Shown here: piece after piece, positions 22,111 to 29,909 of the stretch | Layout: every line of letters begins with the position of its first letter | Position numbering within the stretch: the stretch's first letter is position 1 | Virus record (IMG/VR): IMGVR_UViG_3300025634_000001 | Location: 1 to 64,000 of that record | Length of the DNA: 64,000 nt | DNA from: a virus | Direction: 5' to 3' (one strand) | Notes under the pieces: generated by a model | What the model saw: only the letters and a program-made list of their open reading frames with translations | Database searches by the model: none | Told to the model about the DNA's origin: nothing | Made by a program: the position numbers and the translations under genes

Positions 22111-22383
22111 ATGGCGGGCCACCGGAACGGCCAGCCTCGCCGGGACACGGCCCGCGCCGAGCGCATGCAGGCCCGGATCGCCGCCTCGAGGGACGAGCTT
22201 CAGGCGATGGGGCACGCGTTCGACTGGCTCCGCATGGAGCTTGCCCACCTCGGCCGGGCCGGGCAGCACGGCGACAGGTCCAGGCCGCACACCGCCGAGG
22301 CGAACGCGATAGCCGCCGAGGTGACCCGCGAACTGCTCGACCGCACGAAATACGTGATCAAGAGAAGCGGAGACGCACAGTGA
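22111..22383 (+). CDS. hypothetical helical protein (90 aa)
   Basis: ATG 22111 (or GTG 22108) after a G-rich site. Helices ARAERMQARIAASRDELQAMGHAFDWLRMELAHL and AIAAEVTRELLDRTKYVIK. It overlaps the next GTG. It heads the transfer-like gene block. Confidence 0.6.
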   Translation: MAGHRNGQPRRDTARAERMQARIAASRDELQAMGHAFDWLRMELAHLGRAGQHGDRSRPHTAEANAIAAEVTRELLDRTKYVIKRSGDAQ

Positions 22384-22814
22384 TCGAGACGACGCCCGAA
22401 CTGGCGGAGGAAGTGAGGGAAGGAAGTCCCGAAACTGCCTTCCCCGACGCCCAACCGGAGAGCGCGCAGCGCGCGAGAAGTGTAACACTGCCCCCACTGC
22501 CGTCACTGACTGCCGTTACTGAGCGTGTCCGCAAGGCGGGTGCTGCCGTGTCGAAAGCGGGCGCCCTGCTGGACAAGCCGGGTTCCCTGATCCACGCTCA
22601 GCCGCCGACGTTCAAGCAGGCGAAGGACCGTCACCACGAGTGCGCCGGCCACATTCGCACGTGGACGATCCTCCGGGTCGGCCGTTACGCGTGGGGCTGG
22701 TTCCACCTGCTGGTGATCCTGCCGCCGCTGTACCTGCTGGCGTGGGTCACCGAGTCCCCGCTACGCCTGTTCATCGCCGCGGCTCTCGCCGCTGCGGTCC
22801 TCTACTGGAGCTAA
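22380..22814 (+). CDS. membrane protein of transfer-like block (144 aa)
   Basis: GTG 22380 overlaps the previous TGA. The first ~95 residues are soluble; residues ~105-144 carry two hydrophobic helices (WFHLLVILPPLYLLAWV, LFIAAALAAAVLYW). Similar small membrane proteins precede the traB/FtsK gene in Streptomyces conjugative elements. Not assignable to a named spread protein. Confidence 0.65.
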   Translation: MIETTPELAEEVREGSPETAFPDAQPESAQRARSVTLPPLPSLTAVTERVRKAGAAVSKAGALLDKPGSLIHAQPPTFKQAKDRHHECAGHIRTWTILRVGRYAWGWFHLLVILPPLYLLAWVTESPLRLFIAAALAAAVLYWS

Positions 22815-22817
22815 GTC

Positions 22818-23243
22818 ATGAACCTGAGTGTTACCGAACTGGCCGCCCTGTTCCTGCTGCTCTACGGCCTGCTGCACTGGCTCGGGATCATGCCGGGCAC
22901 CCGTGCCGTCCTGGCGCTGCTGGGCACCGTCACGCTCGGCACGCAGGGTTTCGCCGGCCGGATCCTCGGCGATATCGGAGCCTGGCTGAGCAGCATCGGC
23001 GGCGCGGTCACGCAGTGGCTGTTCGGGGTGTCGATCTCGGCGGCGGTGTTCCTCATCGCGCTTGTGATCCTGCTCCATGACTTCCACCCGAAGAACTCGG
23101 CTGCCAAGCGCACCGGCTACGCGGCGATCGTCGTCGGCATCTGCCTGGCGAGCGCCATCGCCACAATCCCGGCCCTGGCGCCTGTCGCCGGGGCGATCCA
23201 CTCGCTGATGAGCACTCTCGTCGGCTTCGTCAACTCACTGTGA
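22818..23243 (+). CDS. polytopic membrane protein, Spd-like context (141 aa)
   Basis: Four or so hydrophobic segments (ELAALFLLLYGLLHWLGIM, AVLALLGTVTLGTQG, FGVSISAAVFLIALVILL, YAAIVVGICLASAIATI) in 141 residues. It starts 3 bp after the previous stop. In Streptomyces plasmids, Spd membrane proteins assist intramycelial spread of TraB-mobilised DNA; that role is inferred from position only. Confidence 0.65.
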   Translation: MNLSVTELAALFLLLYGLLHWLGIMPGTRAVLALLGTVTLGTQGFAGRILGDIGAWLSSIGGAVTQWLFGVSISAAVFLIALVILLHDFHPKNSAAKRTGYAAIVVGICLASAIATIPALAPVAGAIHSLMSTLVGFVNSL

Positions 23244-23250
23244 GCTAGCC

Positions 23251-24486
23251 ATGGAAGTCATCCTGTTTTTCGTCCTCGTCTATGCCGCGAAGCGCGGCTG
23301 GGACGACGCCAAGTCAGGTGCCGCGAAGTCACGCGCCGCGTACATGAAACGCGCTGACGCGAAGCACCCGGACATGCCCAAGTCAAGGCGCACGGCCCAC
23401 GCCCTGCGTCATGACTTCGGCTACGCCCTGAGTCAGGTCGCCCAGGGCTTCCCTCAAGTCAGGCACGGCTTCGGCGCGGGGTGGCATGAAGGCAGGCAGG
23501 CGCATGCTCAGGCTAGGGCCGAGTACGAGCGCGCCAAGACAGACCACCTGGAGACCAGGGCTGGCCTGATCCCTGACCTGACCGACTACCGCAGGCGGCA
23601 GAAGGAGGCGCTGGAACGGATCCGTTCAGGTCAGGCCTGCACTGACGGCAGCGACGCCGAAGAGGAAGCCGACCAGGAAGACCACGCGGAGGCACGCGAG
23701 CCGTCGTGGTCATGGGGGCCTGACGGATTCCGATGGGAAGGGGCACGTCGCCTTGACGGCAAGCCTGAGACTGACGCGGATGACGAGGAGCCATCCGCCG
23801 GCGACGTCCGGTATTCCTACGGCTCCATCCACCGTCCGCTGGCGTGGCCGACCGATGACCTCGATGTCGCCCGGAGGCAGGCCGCGGCCATGTCGCAGGA
23901 CGGCACTCCGCAGCAAGTGCACGAGTATCACGACGGCGGCCCAGGCGAACTGCTGGACACCTACGTCAACGGCGAACCTGTCTCGCCCGAGGAAGGCCGC
24001 GAGCTTGACGTCCAGTATGCGGGCGAGCGGGACGCTGCCCGCCGCGAGTGTGCCGGCCAGGGCTGGCCCGGCGCTGCTGCGCTGCTCGACCCACTTCCAG
24101 GCGAGGACGACCGGAATCAATCCGCATCACCAACCGAAGGGAACACTATGCCTACTGGCACCGCATCCGATGTCACCTACGACGCCGTGCTCGCGAAGAT
24201 GAACGACGCCGTTCAGGTCGCCGAGCAGCACGCCGCCGATGTCACCGCCGCGAAGAACGAGGCGGACCAGATCGCCGACCAGATGCAGGCCCTGGACGTG
24301 GACCCCGCCACCCTCAGCGCGATGGCCGATCACGCCGACGCCCTGGACGAGGCCGAGACGGCGCACCAGAAGGTGCTGGAGACCGCCCAGAACGTGCAGC
24401 ACGTGCTCGAAGCCGAGCAGGGCCAGCTCGCCGAGGCACACAAGAACACCGCCCACGCCGCCGAGAAGGCCTTTTTCGAAGAGTGA
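23251..24486 (+). CDS. large helical protein of transfer-like block (411 aa)
   Basis: A short hydrophobic N-terminus (EVILFFVLVYAAKRGW) is followed by charged helices, an acidic linker (EEEADQEDHAEAREP), and a C-terminal ~110-residue coiled coil (MNDAVQVAEQHAADVTAAKNE...VLETAQNVQHVLEAEQGQLAEAH). An internal ATG at 24148 has an AAGGGA site 6 bp upstream, so the coiled-coil part may also be made alone. It probably works with the adjacent FtsK-like protein; no family recognised. Confidence 0.65.
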   Translation: MEVILFFVLVYAAKRGWDDAKSGAAKSRAAYMKRADAKHPDMPKSRRTAHALRHDFGYALSQVAQGFPQVRHGFGAGWHEGRQAHAQARAEYERAKTDHLETRAGLIPDLTDYRRRQKEALERIRSGQACTDGSDAEEEADQEDHAEAREPSWSWGPDGFRWEGARRLDGKPETDADDEEPSAGDVRYSYGSIHRPLAWPTDDLDVARRQAAAMSQDGTPQQVHEYHDGGPGELLDTYVNGEPVSPEEGRELDVQYAGERDAARRECAGQGWPGAAALLDPLPGEDDRNQSASPTEGNTMPTGTASDVTYDAVLAKMNDAVQVAEQHAADVTAAKNEADQIADQMQALDVDPATLSAMADHADALDEAETAHQKVLETAQNVQHVLEAEQGQLAEAHKNTAHAAEKAFFEE

Positions 24487-24535
24487 CACAGGACCGCAAT
24501 GACCTGACCGAAGCACTATCAAGGAGCTGATGACA

Positions 24536-26539
24536 ATGCCGCGCTCGAAGACGCGGGAGGTTCCGCGCTGGAAGCGCGGCAAGGCCAAGAAGCCGGGCGC
24601 GCCACCGGTCCAGCTGCGAGGCCGCAGTGCCCGCGAGTTCGCCCGCGAGTTCGCGAAGGCAACCCAGCCGCAGGCCGGCGGCGCGGCCACTCCGGCTAGC
24701 GGCACGATTACCCGGACGGGGGCGTGGCGGTTCCGCCGTCACCTGCCCCCGTTCGGGTGGCTCGCCGCCCTCATCGCCAGTGCCGGGCTGCATTCGGCGC
24801 CGCACCCGCTGCTGTGGGGCCTGCTCGCCAGCCTCGCCGCCCCCGCGGTCATGGTGCTGTTCACCCGGCACCTGCAGGACTTCACCCGCCGCGCGGTCGA
24901 CGTCGCCGCGCTGATCACGTCGCTGTGGGTGCCGTTCCTCGCCGCCCGCGGCCTTCACTCGTGCATCGCGTGGCTGCTGCTCACCTGGGCGCCGTGCTGC
25001 GCCCTGTGGGTGCGCCACTACCGCTGGCACCCCGACGCCGCGGCTGCCGTCGCCATCCCGGTTGCGGGCGACCACGAGCAGTGGAACGCCCTGGCCGCCC
25101 AGCAGAAGTGGAACGCGACCCTCGGCAGTGCAGAGCAGCTTCCCGGCGGCGGGCGGCGCTACCCGATCCAGTGCGACGGCATCAAGACCGTCCTCAAAAA
25201 CATCCTGTCGTCCAGCGAGAACGTCGCCGGGGCATGGCATAAGCCGATGACCGAGGCGTACGCCGAACGTCACCCGCACGGCGTCACGTCCAGGGGATAC
25301 CTGACGATCCTGGGCAGCGAGACCCTGATGCGCGGCCGGGAATGGAACGGCGCCGGGATGGACCCGAAGACCGGCCTGGCGGTCATTGGCCGCTACGCTG
25401 ACGGCTCCCCGGCGCACGTGAAGATGTACACGCCCCGGTATGGCGTACGGCATGCCCTGCTCAGCGGCACAACAGGCTCTGGCAAGAGCACCCTGCTGGA
25501 CCTGCTCTGCTTCATAGCGATCACGACCGGCTGGTTCGTGCCGGTCGTCCTCGACCCGCAGGAAGGCCAGAGCCTGCCGTTCTGGCGGGACCGCTGCCTG
25601 TACGCCGCGGGGACCGACGAGTGCTACGGCATGCTCCGCGGCCTGCATGCCGGGATGCTCGACCGGTCCCGTTACCTCGCGTCGCTGCGCTGGGATGACG
25701 ACGGCGTTTCGATGCGCGGCATGCCGTTCTTCGACTACGAGATGACCGGCCTGCCGATGCCGCTGATCATCCTCGACGAGGCCCACATGGTCCTGAAGGG
25801 CAAGACCAAGACCGAGCGGGACATCGTGGAGAAGGTGATGGAGGTCGGCCGTCTCGGGCGGAAGACCGGGACGGCGCTGTGGCTCGCCACGCAGCTCCCG
25901 TCGCTGAAGGATCTCGGCGGGGAGCAGGCGCTGCGGGACATGCTCCGCGGCGGGAACGTCATCTCGATGCGGACCGCGAACAAGGTCGCCAGCGGCATGC
26001 TGGGCCTGGAGAAAGACCCCAGCGAGATCCCGCCGTACTTCACCAACGGCAAGGAGACCTACGGGCTCGGCTATACAGCGGGCCCGGACGCCCGGCCTGA
26101 CGCGCCGATGCGCAGCGACCTGGTGCCGAAGTCGATGCTCAAGAAGGTCCCGGCGATCCCGCAGCTTGATGACCGGTTCCGCGAGGCGATGGATCTCGCG
26201 ATGGGCGGCATGCCGCTGGTGACGGCGGCTCCGGTACTCAGCTCGCGCCCCGCGAGCGCCGCTGCGCCGCCCGTCGATGATGCACCCGAGGGACGCCGCT
26301 GCGCCGATGCCGTCTGGAAGGCCCTGTGCGAGGCGGGCAGGCCGCTTGAGCGCGGCGAGGTCATCGCCCGGGCCAACCACGTCGCAACCGGCGAGTGGGG
26401 CCGCGACCGGGGGTTCAGCATCCGCGCTGTCGGCGAAGCCCTCCGCGATCTTGCTGCCGGCAAGTACCCGGACCGGCCAATCGCCAAGCCGGGCGACGGC
26501 GTGTACGAATCCCTCGCGCCGCGCGGCGTCGGCGCGTAA
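24536..26539 (+). CDS. FtsK/SpoIIIE-type DNA translocase (TraB/TraSA-like)
   Basis: 667 aa. AAGGAG at 24521-24526 favours ATG 24536 over ATG 24530. N-terminal membrane segments (about 71-113 and 123-160) precede the motor. Walker A is GTTGSGKST near residue 311 and Walker B is PLIILDEAHM near 406. TATQLPSL-like sensor (WLATQLPSLKDLGG) follows. The C-terminal ~90 residues form a winged-helix-like tail (CADAVWKALCEAGRPLERGEV). This is the architecture of the single protein that moves double-stranded DNA in Streptomyces conjugation, and its membrane-protein neighbours fit that. Confidence 0.88.
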   Translation: MPRSKTREVPRWKRGKAKKPGAPPVQLRGRSAREFAREFAKATQPQAGGAATPASGTITRTGAWRFRRHLPPFGWLAALIASAGLHSAPHPLLWGLLASLAAPAVMVLFTRHLQDFTRRAVDVAALITSLWVPFLAARGLHSCIAWLLLTWAPCCALWVRHYRWHPDAAAAVAIPVAGDHEQWNALAAQQKWNATLGSAEQLPGGGRRYPIQCDGIKTVLKNILSSSENVAGAWHKPMTEAYAERHPHGVTSRGYLTILGSETLMRGREWNGAGMDPKTGLAVIGRYADGSPAHVKMYTPRYGVRHALLSGTTGSGKSTLLDLLCFIAITTGWFVPVVLDPQEGQSLPFWRDRCLYAAGTDECYGMLRGLHAGMLDRSRYLASLRWDDDGVSMRGMPFFDYEMTGLPMPLIILDEAHMVLKGKTKTERDIVEKVMEVGRLGRKTGTALWLATQLPSLKDLGGEQALRDMLRGGNVISMRTANKVASGMLGLEKDPSEIPPYFTNGKETYGLGYTAGPDARPDAPMRSDLVPKSMLKKVPAIPQLDDRFREAMDLAMGGMPLVTAAPVLSSRPASAAAPPVDDAPEGRRCADAVWKALCEAGRPLERGEVIARANHVATGEWGRDRGFSIRAVGEALRDLAAGKYPDRPIAKPGDGVYESLAPRGVGA

Positions 26540-26575
26540 CAGGCCAAACACACACAGATGATCTCTAGTGAAGGG

Positions 26576-26581
26576 CACGAT
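26576..26581 (+). promoter_or_regulatory. -10-like CACGAT before DUF2637 gene
   Basis: CACGAT ends 6 bp before ATG 26588, the same geometry as other leaderless genes here. It would allow DUF2637 to be expressed independently of the FtsK-like gene. Confidence 0.4.
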
Positions 26582-26587
26582 TACCGC

Positions 26588-27715
26588 ATGCCTTCCATCA
26601 AGCACCTGTCCGCAGGTGCCCTCAAGCGGGCCGATGGCCTGGCCGGCGTCGTCCGCGAGAACCCGCTTCTGGCGGGAGTCGCCGGCATCGGCTTCTCGGT
26701 CTCCTTCCAGACTGTCGCCCACATCGCCTGGCAGCAGGGAATGCCCGGGCCGCCGGTGCTGTACCCGGTCGGCATCGACATCGGCATCCTCGCGCTCATC
26801 ACCGAGGCCCTGCACCTGATCCGCGAGGGCCGCAGCGACTTCGTGCCCCGCCTCCTGGCCTGGCTGCTGACCGGCTTCACGATCTACGTCAACGTCCACG
26901 GCTCCCCGGCCGGCGACTGGCTTGGCGGCAGCCTGCACGTCGTCATGCCCGCCCTGTGGGTGGTCTGCCTCGAGCTGGTCCGCCACCGCCGTGTCGCCGC
27001 GGGCCGGGCTGACTCCATCCCGGCCGGCCGGTGGGTCGCGTCCCCGTTGCCGACGCTGAGGCTGTGGCTGCGGATGAAGCGCGACGGGATCACGTCCTAT
27101 CCGCTGGCGCTGGAGCTGGACCACGCGCGGCTGTTCGCCCGTGACCTGATCCGCGCCGCGCCGAAGCAGTACCGGCCGCGCCGCTCGTCGCTGATCTGCA
27201 AGCGGGTCCGCACGGGCAGGCTGCAGGAAGACGTCCGTAAGGCGGTCGCCGCCACCATCGGCAACGACTGGGCGCCAGGCTGGGAATCCGCCGTCGCCGG
27301 CTGGATCACCGATGCCCTGGGCCTGTCTTCGCGCATGGCGGCAAGCCTGGAGAACGCCAACCGGGAGATTGCCCTGAAGGCGGCTCAGGTCACGGCTCAG
27401 GCTGAGGCTGAAGCCATCGCGCAGGCACCCGCCGCGCCTGCCCCCGAGACAGTTTCAGGCCAGCCCTCCGGTCAGCCTCCGGTCACCGCTCAGGCCACGC
27501 CCAGGGTCAGGACGGCACGCAAGCCCAAGGCGGCACAGCGGATCATCCCGAAGGCTGACCTGGAGCAGCAGGTGCGGGCGCTGTTCGACGCCGACCATGA
27601 CGTGACGATCGCCTACGCAGCCGCCAAGCTCGGCCGCGGGCGGGACACCATCAGGCCGATCCTGCAGGAGCTCCGGCGGAACGCCAACGTCGTGCAGATG
27701 GAACGGAGGGCCTGA
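26588..27715 (+). CDS. DUF2637 membrane protein with C-terminal HTH (375 aa)
   Basis: The N-terminal ~130 residues have four membrane helices in the DUF2637 pattern (AGIGFSVSFQTVAHIAWQ, YPVGIDIGILALITEALHL, LLAWLLTGFTIYVNVHG, LHVVMPALWVVCLELV). A Gln/Ala/Pro linker leads to a C-terminal helical DNA-binding-like domain (VRALFDADHDVTIAYAAAKLGRGRDTIRPILQEL). DUF2637 proteins are frequent in Streptomyces plasmids, AICEs and phages beside FtsK-like genes. An ATG at 26558 would lengthen it by 10 residues. Confidence 0.82.
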   Translation: MPSIKHLSAGALKRADGLAGVVRENPLLAGVAGIGFSVSFQTVAHIAWQQGMPGPPVLYPVGIDIGILALITEALHLIREGRSDFVPRLLAWLLTGFTIYVNVHGSPAGDWLGGSLHVVMPALWVVCLELVRHRRVAAGRADSIPAGRWVASPLPTLRLWLRMKRDGITSYPLALELDHARLFARDLIRAAPKQYRPRRSSLICKRVRTGRLQEDVRKAVAATIGNDWAPGWESAVAGWITDALGLSSRMAASLENANREIALKAAQVTAQAEAEAIAQAPAAPAPETVSGQPSGQPPVTAQATPRVRTARKPKAAQRIIPKADLEQQVRALFDADHDVTIAYAAAKLGRGRDTIRPILQELRRNANVVQMERRA

Positions 27716-27716
27716 C

Positions 27717-28433
27717 GTGCTCGGCCACACTCACGCAGCGAGCGGCCTGGTCACTGGCCTAGCGCTCGGTTCCCTCGTCCTGCATGAGCACCCGGCGCCC
27801 TTGCTGCTGCTGACCGGGCTCACAGCCGCGTACGCCCTCGCGCCCGACCTGGACTCTTGCGGTGGCACTGAGGCCCGCAGCTTCGGCTTCATCACCTGGT
27901 GCCTGGCCTGGTTTGTGCGCAAGGTCAGCGGAGGGCACCGGCACGGCAGTCACTCCCTGCTAGGCGTCGCCGCGTTCACTGGCTTCGCGTGGCTAGCCTG
28001 CCTAGCCCGCCACACCTGGCCCGGCCGCGTCATGCTGTTCGTGATCCTGGCTGTCGGCCTGGCCTCTGCCGTGGATGCGCTCACCCCCCGCGCCGCCCAC
28101 ACGGGCAACGTCCTGGCTCTCGCTGGCGCCGCGGCGATGTGCTGGACCGGCTACGGCCTCGCGCTCGTCCCCCTCGCTGCTGCGCTCGGATGCGCAACCC
28201 ACCTGGCCGGAGACAGCCTGACCCGCTGCGGCGTGCCCTTGCTCTGGCCGGCGACCATGCGCGAGTTCCACGTCCTGCCGCACCCGCTGCGCTTCACCAC
28301 CGGCAAGCTCGCCGAGCACGTGATCGTGACTCCGCTGCTGATCGCCGCTCTCGCCGTCCTCGCCTGGCACGACGCCGGGGCATTCGCCATCACCCACGTC
28401 CACGCAACCCTGACCGCAAGGAGCGCCCCGTGA
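27717..28433 (+). CDS. YdjM-like (DUF457) integral membrane hydrolase-like protein (238 aa)
   Basis: GTG 27717 directly after the DUF2637 stop. It opens with LGHTHAASGLVTGLALG and has the DLDSCGG...HRHGSHSLLG motif of the metal-dependent-hydrolase-like YdjM/DUF457 family, then several membrane helices and a second His/Asp region (ATHLAGDSLTRCGVPLLWP). Biochemical role is poorly known; members are common on actinomycete plasmids and phages. Confidence 0.8.
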   Translation: MLGHTHAASGLVTGLALGSLVLHEHPAPLLLLTGLTAAYALAPDLDSCGGTEARSFGFITWCLAWFVRKVSGGHRHGSHSLLGVAAFTGFAWLACLARHTWPGRVMLFVILAVGLASAVDALTPRAAHTGNVLALAGAAAMCWTGYGLALVPLAAALGCATHLAGDSLTRCGVPLLWPATMREFHVLPHPLRFTTGKLAEHVIVTPLLIAALAVLAWHDAGAFAITHVHATLTARSAP

Positions 28434-28909
28434 GCGCCACGACCGTGACCAAAGGACGCTGGTACCCGTCACCCGTCCCGGCCCTCGACGGCGAGACCGA
28501 CGACGCCTACACCGTCCGGCTCACCGGAGCGGACGGGACCGGCCGCCGCCCCTACGATCATCCCCGGAACCGCCAGTGCTCGATCGGCTGGCACATGGAA
28601 TGCAGCGGCCGGCGCGGGGCCTCCGGGTGCGAGTGCCCGTGCCACACCGACACCGCGCCCGGCGCGGAGCACCTGCCCCCGGTACTGAAGGCCGGCGCGG
28701 TGAAGCTCGCCAGCCTCTACGACCTCCCCGACGCGACCGGCCTGAAGGTGATGGCCATCGCGTCCCACGCCGCCCAGGGCGGTGCCAGCGCGCCGCCGGA
28801 TGCCCTCGCGGCCGGCCTGGAGGCCGCCTACGGGTGTGCGCAGTCGGACAGCTTCCTCACCGATGTCGCGGGCGTCTACCACGATGCGGCCACGGGGACG
28901 CTCCAGTGA
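28430..28909 (+). CDS. hypothetical protein with Cys/His cluster (159 aa)
   Basis: GTG 28430 preceded by AAGGAG and overlapping the previous stop. NRQCSIGWHMECSGRRGASGCECPCHTD near residue 45 is a compact Cys/His cluster, probably zinc-binding. The C-terminal half is helical. Found as a hypothetical in actinophages. Confidence 0.65.
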   Translation: MSATTVTKGRWYPSPVPALDGETDDAYTVRLTGADGTGRRPYDHPRNRQCSIGWHMECSGRRGASGCECPCHTDTAPGAEHLPPVLKAGAVKLASLYDLPDATGLKVMAIASHAAQGGASAPPDALAAGLEAAYGCAQSDSFLTDVAGVYHDAATGTLQ

Positions 28910-29184
28910 CCTCCCCGCCCCTTGAGTCCGAAGCCCAGGCCCGGACCCTTCCCGCCGTCGAGGCCGCCTATGCAGCCGCGGACCGCGACCGCCGCCGCGG
29001 CGTCCTGGGCGAGCAGAACCACCGCCTGCTGTGCGCTGCCCTGTCCTCCGCCGGGGTGGAGCTCGGCCACTACGACCACCGCAAGGTCATGTGGGTCGCG
29101 AGCTGGGAGCCTGAGCTGGCCGGGACGATAGCAAGGTGGATCGGGGAAGCGGCACGCGGACGGGAAGATGACGGGCATGGCTGA
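28906..29184 (+). CDS. hypothetical helical protein (92 aa)
   Basis: GTG 28906 overlaps the previous TGA. Predicted helical (ARTLPAVEAAYAAADRDRRRG, LLCAALSSAGVEL, IARWIGEAARG). No motif. Confidence 0.6.
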   Translation: MTSPPLESEAQARTLPAVEAAYAAADRDRRRGVLGEQNHRLLCAALSSAGVELGHYDHRKVMWVASWEPELAGTIARWIGEAARGREDDGHG

Positions 29185-29374
29185 GATCCTGACGCCCCGC
29201 TGCCCTCTATGTGACCGGCCGCCCAAGATGACGTTCGGCGTGCAATCGTTCTGCGGGAACGACGCCTGCACCATTCTCTGCTGGGATTCCGCGCTCAGCC
29301 TCGACGACAACCTGATGGATGCGGGCGTGATCGAGCTCCCGCCGATGGACGGCGGCAGCGATGACGCTCGATGA
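29177..29374 (+). CDS. zinc-ribbon-like protein (65 aa)
   Basis: CPLCDRPPKMTFGVQSFCGNDACTILCWD gives C-x2-C...C-x4-C, a zinc ribbon. ATG 29177 is preferred (GGGAAG 12 bp upstream, or leaderless from GAAGAT); ATG 29168 would add three residues. It overlaps both neighbours. Confidence 0.65.
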   Translation: MAEILTPRCPLCDRPPKMTFGVQSFCGNDACTILCWDSALSLDDNLMDAGVIELPPMDGGSDDAR

Positions 29375-29528
29375 CGAGGCGACCGCCATCCGCCTGCTCG
29401 AGGAAGCCCTGCATCTCCGCCAGAACGGGGAGCGCGCACCGGGCGGCAACGAAACCTGGCGCGACTGGGATAAACGAGCTGACCGGTTCATGCACGAGCG
29501 CCTGGACCGGCTGCATCCCGGCGCCTGA
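29361..29528 (+). CDS. hypothetical protein (55 aa)
   Basis: ATG 29361 overlaps the previous gene by 14 bp. It reads TLDDEATAIRLLEEALHLRQNGE...TWRDWDKRADRFMHERLDRL, an amphipathic helical pair. Coding character and coupling are good; function unknown. Confidence 0.6.
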   Translation: MTLDDEATAIRLLEEALHLRQNGERAPGGNETWRDWDKRADRFMHERLDRLHPGA

Positions 29529-29635
29529 CCCCCGCACTCCGGTGTTCACACCACCCGCACCGGTAGCCGATCATTACCGCATGAGCACCGAGACCCCGTG
29601 CCCAGGTGGCGCGCTTGCTGTAGCTCCTAGCATTC

Positions 29636-29650
29636 CTATAGGATCTATAG
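29636..29650. promoter_or_regulatory. CTATAG-N3-CTATAG operator overlapping antitoxin promoter
   Basis: Two CTATAG hexamers 3 bp apart form a 15-bp symmetric site that contains the -10-like TAGGAT (29639-29644), 7 bp before ATG 29652. Phd/YefM antitoxins repress their own promoters through short palindromes of this kind. Confidence 0.6.
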
Positions 29651-29651
29651 C

Positions 29652-29909
29652 ATGGATGAAATCGGAATCGAACGGGCACGGAACCTGCTCGGCGAGATCC
29701 TTGACAAGGCGCGGTTCACTGACGAGCCAACCGCGATCACCCGTCAGGGCAAGCCTGCTGCCGTCGTGGTCAGCGCCAAGTGGTACGACGCCACTCTTGA
29801 CTACATTGACTGCACCGTGCGCCTCGCTGACTACGAGGTCATCCACCTCGACGGCGATCCGCGCAACAACGACCCGACCAACCTGGAGCTACGCGAGCGG
29901 CCTGCCTGA
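29652..29909 (+). CDS. Phd/YefM-type antitoxin with HNH-like tail (85 aa)
   Basis: Residues 1-50 are the Phd/YefM fold: IGIERARNLLGEILDKARFTDEPTAITRQGKPAAVVVSAKWYD. The tail (ADYEVIHLDGDPRNNDPTNLEL) instead resembles the C-terminal part of phage HNH nucleases, so the gene looks like a fusion. No toxin gene of the usual families follows; the next open frame is an HNH nuclease in another frame. Expression is probably leaderless and autorepressed through the CTATAG palindrome. Confidence 0.7.
   Translation: MDEIGIERARNLLGEILDKARFTDEPTAITRQGKPAAVVVSAKWYDATLDYIDCTVRLADYEVIHLDGDPRNNDPTNLELRERPA

Noticed and set aside
21595-22383. 262-codon + strand frame through whiB
   Set aside because: Out of frame with whiB and opposite to a plausible minus gene; only the part from 22111 is supported.
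26558-26587. ten-residue N-terminal extension of the DUF2637 protein
   Set aside because: No ribosome-binding site at ATG 26558; ATG 26588 has the CACGAT-N6 layout shared by other starts.
24314-27124. 936-codon open frame on the minus strand
   Set aside because: Antisense shadow of the FtsK-like and DUF2637 genes; Arg/Pro/Gly-rich with no domain.
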